From Phycisphaerales bacterium (GTDB lineage Bacteria; Planctomycetota; Phycisphaerae; UBA1845), in the NCBI GenBank assembly GCA_020639115.1, contig JACKHG010000002.1, positions 62,001-126,000 on the forward strand: 64,000 nt of DNA. Direction: 5' to 3'. The notes under the pieces were generated by a model. That model made no database searches, was not told the origin of the DNA, and was given only the letters and a program-made list of their open reading frames with translations. This document shows, in pieces, positions 18,926 to 28,057 of this stretch; within the stretch, counting starts at the first letter, position 1; each line of letters opens with the position of its first letter. Both the position numbers and the translations under genes were made by a program.

Positions 18926-19729
18926 TCACTTCACCCATTCGAGCGTCGTGTTCACCGCGTTGAAGAGCCGGCGGCCGCCCTCGTCGAGCTGAACCACGAT
19001 GGCAGCCGTTGGGTCAATATCCACCAGGTTGCCCAGATGACGCCGCCCCTCGTGCAGAACGCAGACCCGGCGACCCAGGCCCACCGCACGCTGACGCCAC
19101 TGCTCGCGGATATCGTCGACATTCCATCCACTGGGGTCGCGCAGACGCTGGTCCAGACGGGTGAGAATCGCGCCAAGCACCGCGGTCCGGTCCACTGGCT
19201 GATCGGTGACGAGATCCAGGGATGTCGCCCGGTCCCGCAGCTCCGGTGGAAAGTGGCCGGCGTGCTGCAGGCAATTTATGCCGAAGCCGACGGCGTACCG
19301 AACCGTCGAACCGCGGGCGTGGGCCTCGATGAGGATGCCCGCGAGCTTGCGGTCGTCAGCCACGAGATCATTGGGCCAATCGATGGAGCAGGAGACCCCC
19401 GTGGCGGCCCGGATGCCGTCGCACAGAGCCAGCGGCACCATCAGGGCGAGTAGCCCAGGTGGAATCGTGCCGGCCGGATCGGCGAGCCCCACGGTACACA
19501 GGATGCCCGCGCCGCGCGGACACAACCAGCGGTTGCCCTGCCGGCCGCGTCCCCCCGACTGGAACTCCGTGATCGCCACCAGGCCGTCCACGTCGGCGTC
19601 GGCGGGCAGGTCCAGCACGTGGGCGTTGGTGCTGCGGATCTCCTCGAAGTGTACGAACTCTCGGCTGATGCGGTGAAGCCCGGCGCATGCGCAGCGCAGC
19701 CGTGCGATGTCGATTCTTCCGGTCGGCAT
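18926..19729 (-). CDS. birA: Biotin--[acetyl-CoA-carboxylase] ligase
   Basis: A 267-residue biotin protein ligase that activates biotin to biotinyl-AMP and attaches it to the carboxyl-carrier protein. The adenylate-binding loop GGRGRQGNRW is at residues 59-68, followed by the family motif SIDWPNDLV and the ligase lysine motif RKLAGILIE near residue 126. The N-terminal helix-turn-helix domain of E. coli BirA is absent, so this is the monofunctional type without repressor activity. It is transcribed divergently from the GT39-type gene. Confidence 0.92.
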   Translation of the reverse strand: MPTGRIDIARLRCACAGLHRISREFVHFEEIRSTNAHVLDLPADADVDGLVAITEFQSGGRGRQGNRWLCPRGAGILCTVGLADPAGTIPPGLLALMVPLALCDGIRAATGVSCSIDWPNDLVADDRKLAGILIEAHARGSTVRYAVGFGINCLQHAGHFPPELRDRATSLDLVTDQPVDRTAVLGAILTRLDQRLRDPSGWNVDDIREQWRQRAVGLGRRVCVLHEGRRHLGNLVDIDPTAAIVVQLDEGGRRLFNAVNTTLEWVK

Positions 19730-19820
19730 GTCGGCCAGCGTAGCTGGAGGCGGCTGACCATGTCCATAGCGCCGCGCTTGCGGTTGGCGTACGGGTCACC
19801 CAGCCATACGATGCGCGGCG

Positions 19821-21493
19821 ATGGACGAAGCCGTTTCGCCTCCGACGACTCCCGCAGCCCAGCCAAGGTTCGACTGGCGCTTCGTGGCTGTACTGGTGGT
19901 GGCGGGGGCGCTGCTCGTCCTCTTCCGCCTGCACGCCTTCGGCGTACCGCTCGAGACCGACGAGTGCAATTACGCCTACATCGGTGAGCGCCTGCTGCAT
20001 GGCGACCGGCTCTATGTCGACGTCTGGGATCATCAGCCGCCCGGCGTGTTCGTGCTCTTCGCCGGCGTGATCGGCGTATTCGGGGATGCCCCGGTTGTTT
20101 TTCGCCTCATGGCGACCGCGTTCTCGCTCGCCTCATTCGTGCTGATCGTACTGATCGCCAACCGCTACGGAGGCCGCCGGGCGGCGTTGATCGCTGGTCT
20201 GCTCTTCGCGCTGGTGTCGTCGGACCCGGGGACCGCCGGCGAGGGCTGCAATCGCGAGATCTACATGAACACGCTGCTGCTCGCGGCGTGGTGGCTGGCG
20301 AGCGGGCCAAAGGTCGGTTCGCGATTCCGCCTGTTCGCAGCCGGCGGCATGCTGGGGCTGGCTTCGGCGCTGAAGACGATCATCGCGGTGCACTGGGTCT
20401 TCCTGGCGGTGTGGATCGCCTGGGCGGCGTGGCGGGAGCACCGGCGGGCCTGGCCGGCTGTCCGGGCGCTGCTGATCCTCGGGATGGGGCCGGCGCTCCT
20501 CTGGATCAGCATCGGCGCCTACTTCGGGCTGACCAGCCGGTGGTCCGAGTTCACGGACGCAACGTTCGCGTTCAACTTGAGTTACGCCAAGAGCGACGCG
20601 CCCTTCGCCGCACGCTTCCTGCAGTTCTTCGCGCCCCCGCGCCATCCCTTCACCTTCGACAGTGCCCTGCCGCTGTGGATCGCCGGCATCCTCGCCGTCG
20701 GCGTGCACGCCGTGCTCGCGATCATCGATCGGCATCGCGACCGCGCCGGCCCGCTGCTGGCGTACGTGCTGGCGAGCTACGTCGCGGTCTGCCTGCCGGC
20801 GCACTTCTGGCCGCACTACTACTACCTCATGATTCCGCCGCTGGCGTTGCTCATCGGCTCCGCCATTGAGGATCTGGGCGCGCTGCGCTGGCGGGCGGCA
20901 CGGCCCAGCGCCGTCGTCGTCGCCGGCCTCGTCGTGCTCGCCGTGGGCCTCACGGAATGGGCGTGGTACCTGGGCCAGCCACCCTTCGGCATTACCGTCG
21001 CCCGTTACAATTCACGCGACTTCTGGGGTCGCGCGATCGGCGAAAAGGTCCGGGCCGTCACCGATCCTGACGACTACGTCTTCGTCTACGGCAACGATGC
21101 GGAAATCTACTACTACGCGCAGCGCCGCTGCGCTTCGCGCTTCACGATGATCAGCGGACTCGCCGAAGGCAGTCGCGGCGCGGACAGCGCCGCGCCCTGC
21201 TGATCGACGACCTGAAGGCGCATCGCCCGCGCCTGATCATCCTGCTCTTCGACGAGCAGCCCTTCCCCGCGTGGCGCACGTTCCTCGAGGACGGCTACGG
21301 CCAACCGATCGGCTGGGACCTGCACGACCGCACGGGCGAACCGATCATGTACGTGCTCACCGATCGCCGCCACCCGGTCGCGTCCATCGACTGGAACTGG
21401 GACCGGTCCGAGGTCGGCGGGTGGTTTCTCGGTGGGGCGCAGCCACAGAACCCGGACCGGGCGGGGAGTCAACCTGCGGTGCATCCGGAGTAA
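19821..21493 (+). pseudogene. GT39/ArnT-like membrane glycosyltransferase, apparent frameshift near 21160-21190
   Basis: The intact frame from 19821 encodes 460 residues. It has the GT39-type first loop with the Asp-Glu pair (ETDECNYAYIGE, residues 45-56) and VWDHQPPG, followed by many membrane helices. Such enzymes transfer sugars from polyprenyl-phosphate donors on the periplasmic side. The frame ends at 21203 after a sequence that stops looking like the family (SRGADSAAPC). In another frame the sequence continues with conserved-looking text (ALLIDDL, RLIILLFDEQPFP, YGQPIGWDLHDRTG, MYVLTDRRHP) up to a TAA at 21491. One indel between about 21160 and 21190 would restore a protein of about 557 residues. 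This may be a real mutation or a sequencing error in the GCGCGGACAGCGCCGCGCC stretch. Confidence 0.72.
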
Positions 21494-21630
21494 CCCCCGG
21501 CGCGCGCGTGAATGTCCCGGCATTTCCCGGACGTAAGAAATCGTCGCAACCTGTCCACGGGAGAGCCGGTTTGCCGTATACTGCGGGACCGCGCCGCCGA
21601 GAATTTCCTTCCGCGAACGGAGCTTCACCG

Positions 21631-22773
21631 ATGCGACCCGCCGGCACGATCCTTGCGCTATTCGCCCTCCTTCCCGCAGTCACCCGCGCCGATGACGGCG
21701 ACATCGGCACTTTCGGCCCGCGCGAGGCCGCGGGCATCGCCCGCATCAGCGGGATCGCCCGCGAAGTGCAGCGCCTGGGCGATTGGGAAAACATATACGA
21801 GGAGATGGCCCCCGGCGTCGACGCGTTCTGGCAGCAGCAGGGCTGGAACGACGAGGCCGACCGCTTCGCGCTGGAGACCTTCCACGAGGTCGCCTCGGTG
21901 CCGCCCTGGCAGGTCGCCGAACGCATCAACCGCCTGCTTGGCGCCGTACGCAGCCGCTACGCACTCACCGAGGACCAGTACCTGGAACTGCAGACGCGCA
22001 CCTACAGCTTCCTCGGCGCGATGGCCTGGCGGCACGGCCGCACGCTGTACAGCCAGACGAAGGAGGCGGTCGAAACCCGTCTGGACGGCGAGCCCTTCAC
22101 ACCCCAGCAGGTGGCCCGCTGGACCCGCGACAGCCGCGACGTGCTCGACGACGCCCGCGCCCAGGTGGAACGCGTATCCGGCGAGTTCGCCAGGACGTTC
22201 ACGCCCGATCAGCGCGACATCTTCGAGCGGGACATGGAGAGCTACCACCGCCGCATGGAGACCGTGGACAAGCTGCGGGCACGCTGGGCGGCGGGCGGCT
22301 GGCGTCCGGAGGACTGGGGCCTGCAGAACGATCCCCTCTACCGCAAGGCGCGCACCGCCGCCGAGAACGAGGCGGATTCGGATGGACCCGCAGTCGATCG
22401 CTTCGACGAACTTGCCTGGGCCCGCTACGTGCGTGAATTCGTCAACCAGTTCCAGTTGGACGATGCCCAGGCGACTGCGGCCTGGTCGATCCTGGATGAG
22501 TTGCTCGGTCGTGCAGCCGACTACCGCCGCCTGCACCGCGACGAAATGGCGGACGCGGCTGACGACGCTCAGGCCTACGCCAAGCTGCAGGCGCCGATCG
22601 GCGAACTCTTCGACGAGTTGAAGCAGCGCCTGCGCCCCATTCCCACCAGCGCGCAGCGCAACAAGGCCAAGCGCGATCTGCGCCCGGTGGACGTTGTCCA
22701 ACCCATTCCCGGCGACGTGCCGGAGCAGCAGACCGTGCGGCGCGTCCCGCGCGACGATTTTCCGCCGGAATAG
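21631..22773 (+). CDS. Secreted helical protein of unknown function
   Basis: A 380-residue protein with a signal peptide (MRPAGTILALFALLPAVTRA, cleavage near residue 20). The rest is charged and almost wholly helical, rich in Glu, Arg, Asp and Trp, with no recognised domain. The start at 21631 is preferred since the signal peptide begins there; the open frame extends upstream to 21271 over the end of the glycosyltransferase remnant. It is probably periplasmic. The helix-rich, Gln/Arg-rich make-up somewhat recalls Spy/CpxP-like chaperones, but no LTxxQ motif is obvious, so I do not assign it. Confidence 0.7.
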   Translation: MRPAGTILALFALLPAVTRADDGDIGTFGPREAAGIARISGIAREVQRLGDWENIYEEMAPGVDAFWQQQGWNDEADRFALETFHEVASVPPWQVAERINRLLGAVRSRYALTEDQYLELQTRTYSFLGAMAWRHGRTLYSQTKEAVETRLDGEPFTPQQVARWTRDSRDVLDDARAQVERVSGEFARTFTPDQRDIFERDMESYHRRMETVDKLRARWAAGGWRPEDWGLQNDPLYRKARTAAENEADSDGPAVDRFDELAWARYVREFVNQFQLDDAQATAAWSILDELLGRAADYRRLHRDEMADAADDAQAYAKLQAPIGELFDELKQRLRPIPTSAQRNKAKRDLRPVDVVQPIPGDVPEQQTVRRVPRDDFPPE

Positions 22774-22899
22774 GCCCCCAACCGCACGGCGCCGACGGTT
22801 TCGACAACTTTCCAGATCCCGCGCCTGTCGCGTCTGCAGCCGTTCGCGCATACTTGCCGGCATCGGGTACGCGCGATGCGCTTGCGGAGGATTCGGGCC

Positions 22900-24270
22900 A
22901 TGTACGTCAGAAACGCGAATGCTTGTATTGCTGCGCTCTGCGCGGCCCTCGTGACAGCCTCCGCGACCTACGCCGCGGATCCGCCGGCGGACGCCTGGCC
23001 TTCGTTTCGCGGCCGCGGCGCCAGCGGCATCGCCGCGGGCCCGACCCCGCCGGCGCAGTGGGATCTCGCCAGCGGCCGGAACGTGCTGTGGAAAACACCT
23101 ATTCCCGGCCTGGGGCACGCCTCACCCATCGTCTGGGCCGACCACGTCTACGTGCTCACCGCCATCAGCGGCAAGGCGGATGCGGAGCTGCGCGTCGGCC
23201 TCTACGGCGACATCGCCTCCGTGCAGGACGATTCCGAGCATCGGTGGGTGCTCTCGTGCCACGATGCGCGCACGGGCGAATCGGTCTGGCAGCGCGAGGT
23301 CTACAAGGGGGTGCCCAAGGTCAAACGCCACACCAAGTCGACGCACGCCAACGCCACGCCGGCCACGAACGGCAAGTACGTCGTCGTGATGCTCGGCTCC
23401 GAGGGGCTGCACTGCTACACCACGGACGGCGAGCACGTCTGGAGCAAGGATTTTGGCGTGCTGGACTCCGGCTACTACATGGTGCCGGGTGCGCAGTGGG
23501 GGTTCGGCAGCTCGCCGGTCATCGACGGCGATCGCGTGATCGTGCAGTGCGACGTGCAGAAGGACTCGTTCATCGCGGCGTATGCGCTCGCCGACGGCAA
23601 GGAACTCTGGCGGACCGCGCGCGACGAGGTGCCCACGTGGAGCACGCCGACCGTGCATCACTCCGCGGACCGCGACCAGGTCGTCGTCAACGGCATCAAG
23701 CACATCGCCGGCTACGATCTCGCGTCCGGCAAGGAGCTGTGGCACATGAAGGGCGCTGGGGATATCCCGGTGCCCACGCCGGTCGTCGCCAACGGCCTGG
23801 CCTACATCGCCAATGCCCACGGGTTCGCGGCCCCGCTCTTCGCGGTGAAGCTCGACGCAACCGGCGACATCTCGCTCACCGGCGAGCAGCGGTCGAACGC
23901 CGGCGTGGCCTGGTGCAACATGCGCAACGGCGCGTATATGCAGACGCCGCTGGTCGTTGGTGATCTGCTCTACAGTTGCCGTGACAACGGCGTGCTCACC
24001 TGCTACGAGGCGGCCACGGGCGCGCAGGTTTACCGCAACCGGCTCGGGGGCGGCCAGACCGGTTTTACGGCGTCGCCGGTGGCGGCTGGCGACCACATCT
24101 ACTTCACCAGCGAGGACGGCGACGTCTACGTCATCCAGGCCGGCCGGGAGTACCAGGAGCTGGCCCACAACACCTTGGGCGAGGTGTGCATGGCCACACC
24201 GGCCATCGTCAACGGCGTGCTCTACTTCCGCACGCAGAGCCACCTCATCGCAGTTGCGCACCAAGATTGA
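22900..24270 (+). CDS. Exported PQQ-like beta-propeller repeat protein
   Basis: A 456-residue protein with a signal peptide (ending ASATYAA-D near residue 26). The propeller repeats include WPSFRGRGASG near the start, followed by WKTPIPGLGHASPIV, a motif set very common in planctomycete PQQ-binding-like propellers. Blade motifs such as FGSSPVIDGDRVIVQ, STPTVHH and FTASPVAAGDHIYFTSEDGDVYVI follow. The start at 22900 is chosen because GGAGG lies about ten bases upstream, whereas ATG 22876 lacks a site. BamB and alcohol dehydrogenases share this fold; the calcium/PQQ ligands of true quinoproteins are not evident, so a structural or binding role is more likely than dehydrogenase activity. Confidence 0.85.
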   Translation: MYVRNANACIAALCAALVTASATYAADPPADAWPSFRGRGASGIAAGPTPPAQWDLASGRNVLWKTPIPGLGHASPIVWADHVYVLTAISGKADAELRVGLYGDIASVQDDSEHRWVLSCHDARTGESVWQREVYKGVPKVKRHTKSTHANATPATNGKYVVVMLGSEGLHCYTTDGEHVWSKDFGVLDSGYYMVPGAQWGFGSSPVIDGDRVIVQCDVQKDSFIAAYALADGKELWRTARDEVPTWSTPTVHHSADRDQVVVNGIKHIAGYDLASGKELWHMKGAGDIPVPTPVVANGLAYIANAHGFAAPLFAVKLDATGDISLTGEQRSNAGVAWCNMRNGAYMQTPLVVGDLLYSCRDNGVLTCYEAATGAQVYRNRLGGGQTGFTASPVAAGDHIYFTSEDGDVYVIQAGREYQELAHNTLGEVCMATPAIVNGVLYFRTQSHLIAVAHQD

Positions 24271-24674
24271 ATAGTGAACGCGACACTTCGGCGCCGCAAG
24301 CTGGAACCCCAGCCCTGTGATGGCCTGCCCAAGCACCCACGCGCGTCGCGAAGCGCCATCTCCGGCGATCACACGGGAAATCGTTTGGGGCGCCTTGATG
24401 GAGCACTCTTGCCAGAGCTGCGACCTTGCGGTGACACGATTGCAAATTGCTTCTTCGTGGTCGCAATAACGAACCAACTGCCCGTGCAAACACATCCGTG
24501 AGCAACCCAATTGCCTTGGCTACTCTGCACCGGGGAAGGATGCTCAGTTACATATTCACATATGCAGACATTGCGCGCGCTTGCAGAACCTCCGCGACCC
24601 CCTGGCCGCGCGCACAGTTCCCGAAGTATCGACCGAACCACAGCCTTATGAAGAACATTGCCTACTTGGCCCCA
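24271..24674. other. Intergenic region with falling GC content
   Basis: This stretch leads from GC-rich housekeeping DNA into the lower-GC methyltransferase island. The short open frames on both strands lack start sites and typical codon use. No tRNA, integrase remnant or direct repeat was recognised that could mark an insertion boundary. Confidence 0.45.
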
Positions 24675-25235
24675 TCACGAATAGCGATCAACAATCTCGT
24701 GCCGAATTACGTCTAGGGCCTCCTGGAATCTTTCATCAAAAGACCGCAGTGTCCCCAACACGTTTTCCGTGTCTGAATAGCATACAGGCAGGTGCGCCTT
24801 CGCAATAGGCAACAGCCTTGGTTCCTTAGCATTGACGTGTATGTGCGGGCCACATTTCACCCGCGATGCCATCGGCTGAAATGGCTCCTCGGGCTCTGAG
24901 TGCAAACAGACAAGCTGATCTCGCTCCGTTCTCGATGGAAGGGAGTAGAGATGGAAGTAATTCTGGTGGAGATGATAACTAGTAGCAGCAGAATTCGGAC
25001 ACCAAATTTCATAATACTGCCCATACAACGAGTCGGATATCGTCCGAAACAGACGCTCCGTCGGCGGATCTTTGGCACCGTAGGAATCCGACACGGCGAT
25101 TATCTGCCCGAGGGAGTGCTTCTGCGGCCTAATCTGTAGCCTCTTGGCGAGAGCAGCCAAACCGTGGACGAGGCGGCGTATCGACCTAGGTCGCTCACCA
25201 AAGAAGTCAGCAGCTGGGAGTGTTAGTCGTGGCAT
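24675..25235 (-). CDS. Unknown protein coupled to the DNA methyltransferase
   Basis: A 186-residue soluble protein. Its ATG follows the methyltransferase stop by one base (TAATATG), so it is translated with it. Visible features are an N-terminal basic region, SDSYGAKDPPTERLF near residue 50, and a C-terminal segment with CGPHIHV and KAHLPV followed by an acidic helix. The clustered His residues could bind metal. In restriction-modification loci this position often holds the cognate nuclease or a controller, but no PD-(D/E)xK or HNH motif is apparent. Codon use is noticeably more AT-rich than in the flanks. Function unknown. Confidence 0.7.
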   Translation of the reverse strand: MPRLTLPAADFFGERPRSIRRLVHGLAALAKRLQIRPQKHSLGQIIAVSDSYGAKDPPTERLFRTISDSLYGQYYEIWCPNSAATSYHLHQNYFHLYSLPSRTERDQLVCLHSEPEEPFQPMASRVKCGPHIHVNAKEPRLLPIAKAHLPVCYSDTENVLGTLRSFDERFQEALDVIRHEIVDRYS

Positions 25236-25236
25236 A

Positions 25237-27849
25237 TTAGGAAATGCCTAATTCTTCCAGGTCCACTTTATTAAGCCCATATAAGCCGACAACAATCTCG
25301 TCGATAGCGGACTCGACCTTAGCCACACCCCTCCCTTCGAGTCGCGCATCAACAAGCGATATGAGCCTCCGCATCGACGTCGCTGGAATTGACCGGGGAT
25401 CAGGTAGGCGGAAATTACTCAGTGTCTTCTTCTCGACCATCGCGTATTGTTGGCCGTACTTCTGAGATTGAGCGCCGATCTGCCAAAACCCTATTGTAGA
25501 ATTGAGAATGGCAATTAGGTACTTCAATAAGTCTGCTCCACCCCATCCGTATTCATCATTTGGTATAATGAATGGTGAACGCGTGACAGCAAATCGCCCC
25601 TCCGCGTCTAGGGCAAACCGCGGAGTCAACATCAGGTGAGGGCACACGATCTTTGGCGAGAACAGAACCCCCGGTTCACGCAACCACAACGGCCGCCACC
25701 ATGCCGTACCGGGTTTGGACAGCGATTTCCGGTTCTTCAGCTTCTTTTCGTGGAGCTTCAGGTACGCCCAAGTTTGCTGATAGGCGCTCTCGATCTCGGC
25801 CTGCTTCGCTCGACCGGCCGGAGTCACTGGGTAAAACACAAGCTGATCAACAGTGGCCGGCACTGTATATGGGATCATCTCCCGGTCAGACAAGAGAGGC
25901 CGCCAGATCTTCCTTTCCTTGGCCGATACTTCTGCGTTCTTACGAAGAAAAACCTCATCCGCACCAGTAATAATGCCCTGATGTATGTGCGCGAAGCGTG
26001 AAAGCGCCGGGAGCCTCTCTAGCTGGTCTATGACCAACTGGTGACGAGGCGGCAGCAGCCTCCAGGCATTTGCCGAAAACGATCCCTGCGTTGCCTCAAA
26101 CACACGAAAGTACTCATTGTCGGCAACACGACCAGCTAGCGCGGCATTCAGGGCTTCCCCGACGTCGGATCTGCACTTCACGACTGTCGCTAGAGGTTCA
26201 ACCGCCAATTCGAGTCGGCGTTGGACAATTAGCAGTACTGTATACGGATTAACATCCTCAAAGACCTTAATATCAGACAAATCTGCAACTAGTCGCACCC
26301 AAAACTCGCGACCGATAAACTCTCTTAACTTGCGAGTGTTGTGGGCATGCAAGAAGGTGTGCGGCAGCACATAAAGCGCAAGACCGCCTGGCCTCACGAG
26401 GTCGAGACCTACCTTTAGCACGGCCGCGTACGCGTCCATTTTCCCTTGCTCAAGTCCGTCCAGATACCGGACAGCCTGATCCTGCCATTGTCGACTCTGA
26501 GACTCCCACCTGATATATGGCGGGTTGGCCATCACAGCGCCGAATGTCTTATGCTCCGCTCGTTCTACAAGGGAGAATTCCACGGCATCACGAGTTTGAA
26601 TATTCAAAGACTTTGGAAAATCGTCCGTAAGAACAAGATGTAGGAGGGAGAGCGACAGCCTCGTCGCCTCGCAAGCGCTGTTATCAATGTCAAGTCCGAG
26701 GATGTTACGGAATGAACGAGGGACGGTATTACGCGAAAGCGACGACAGTGGATCACACCTGAGCTCTAGCACCGTCCGCAAGAAGATCCCAGAGCCGCAG
26801 GCTGGGTCGCCGACCTTCATTTCGCGAAATTCCTTGGGTGGCGTATGCTCCTGCACGTAGCGAGCAAAAAACCTCGCGATAAACTGAGGAGTATAGTAAC
26901 TTCCGAGTGCTTTGTTTGCTCGCTCTTCTGATAACTCCGCGAATAGTCGCAATTGATGATCGTCTGGCTTCCTGAGGATTGAAACATAATGTTCATAAAT
27001 GCGGCTAAGAGCATGCTTGGAAATTAGCGAAAAATCATATCGGTAGGGCGAGTACCTGTTCTTGTAGAAGTCCATCAGCAGCAACTGAATCGTATCAGTC
27101 GAGATCTCCGAGAAGACTCCAAGCTGATCCACCAACTCTTGCACGAAATCGGGAATCGCTTGTGAACCAAGGGTACGAAACGCTCGCTGACAGATATCGG
27201 CTATTGTCAGTCTCTCCCGCGAAGCGGCCAGGTTGATTAGGAGTCGATCTTCTGTGAGCCGGCCTAGCCGTCGCCAGTGATCCTCGTAGGCCCGAACAAA
27301 TATGAGGACATTGAAAAGGGCCGAAAAGTGTTCGTTTGTAGCCGTCGTCCCAACTTCAGCGCCAATTGCTCGCTTCCAGAAGGAAATGGTGGAAATGAAT
27401 GCGGAGTCCAGAGCCTTCAGCTCAGGTTTAACCTTCCGGCCCGACACTTGGGCAAAGGCATCAGCTCGCCAAGCGTCGCGAGTGTCGACCCGATAGTCGC
27501 TAGGCGGATCGGTGCGATTAAAGATGGCAGTTAGGCCGCGACTATCCGGGAGGAGGTGCCAATCGACCAAGTTGTTATAGGAAAGCTCAAGCAATCGCAA
27601 TTGGCTTGGCTTATCTAGTATGCTAAAGGGATAGTCCGGCTTCAGGAACGAAATTACTGCAGTATTGGCCATGCCATGCTCAACAAGCAGATGGCCGTTT
27701 GCGAAGTGTTCGGTACCTGGGTACTCAAGCAGTTCATCGCTCGGATACCAGCCAGTCTCCTCAGCAAACTCGTGGAGGCTGCGCTGACGCTCTTCGGCGG
27801 TCAGCGTCGCCTCGGTGAGGCGGTACACGATTTCTGTTGCAGGTGCCAT
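25237..27849 (-). CDS. Eco57I/TaqI-type N6-adenine DNA methyltransferase
   Basis: An 870-residue protein. SAM-binding motif I is DPACGSGIFL near residue 350 and the catalytic motif IV is NPPY near residue 440, both as in gamma-class N6-adenine methyltransferases. The C-terminal third resembles a TaqI-like specificity domain (HIHQGIITGADEVFL, then LFSPKIVCPHLMLTPRF and LKYLIAILNSTIGFW). The first 330 residues are of unknown type; in type IIG enzymes this region holds the nuclease, but I see no clear PD-(D/E)xK motif. It probably methylates adenine at a specific site, as part of a restriction or phage-defence unit with the downstream gene. Lower GC and different codon use suggest horizontal transfer. 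Confidence 0.85.
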   Translation of the reverse strand: MAPATEIVYRLTEATLTAEERQRSLHEFAEETGWYPSDELLEYPGTEHFANGHLLVEHGMANTAVISFLKPDYPFSILDKPSQLRLLELSYNNLVDWHLLPDSRGLTAIFNRTDPPSDYRVDTRDAWRADAFAQVSGRKVKPELKALDSAFISTISFWKRAIGAEVGTTATNEHFSALFNVLIFVRAYEDHWRRLGRLTEDRLLINLAASRERLTIADICQRAFRTLGSQAIPDFVQELVDQLGVFSEISTDTIQLLLMDFYKNRYSPYRYDFSLISKHALSRIYEHYVSILRKPDDHQLRLFAELSEERANKALGSYYTPQFIARFFARYVQEHTPPKEFREMKVGDPACGSGIFLRTVLELRCDPLSSLSRNTVPRSFRNILGLDIDNSACEATRLSLSLLHLVLTDDFPKSLNIQTRDAVEFSLVERAEHKTFGAVMANPPYIRWESQSRQWQDQAVRYLDGLEQGKMDAYAAVLKVGLDLVRPGGLALYVLPHTFLHAHNTRKLREFIGREFWVRLVADLSDIKVFEDVNPYTVLLIVQRRLELAVEPLATVVKCRSDVGEALNAALAGRVADNEYFRVFEATQGSFSANAWRLLPPRHQLVIDQLERLPALSRFAHIHQGIITGADEVFLRKNAEVSAKERKIWRPLLSDREMIPYTVPATVDQLVFYPVTPAGRAKQAEIESAYQQTWAYLKLHEKKLKNRKSLSKPGTAWWRPLWLREPGVLFSPKIVCPHLMLTPRFALDAEGRFAVTRSPFIIPNDEYGWGGADLLKYLIAILNSTIGFWQIGAQSQKYGQQYAMVEKKTLSNFRLPDPRSIPATSMRRLISLVDARLEGRGVAKVESAIDEIVVGLYGLNKVDLEELGIS

Positions 27850-28057
27850 GATTTCAGGAGCATATGCGTAGGACGTCGTTCGGCTCCACCAGACCGCGCC
27901 AGATCTGGCAGCCCAAGCCCTTCATATGGTAGCGGAAGCCACCCTCCAATGCTACGCGGCTGCCAAGGGCCTGGGCGCCCGTACAGAGACCAAGGAGGAC
28001 AATCCAAGCTGGACAGCGGATTGGTGCCTAATCCCGTGGGTGTTAAGCTGTGCCGGC

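Noticed and set aside
24271..24674. Integration site or tRNA fragment at the left edge of the low-GC island
   Set aside because: No tRNA-like fold, direct repeat or integrase gene was seen.
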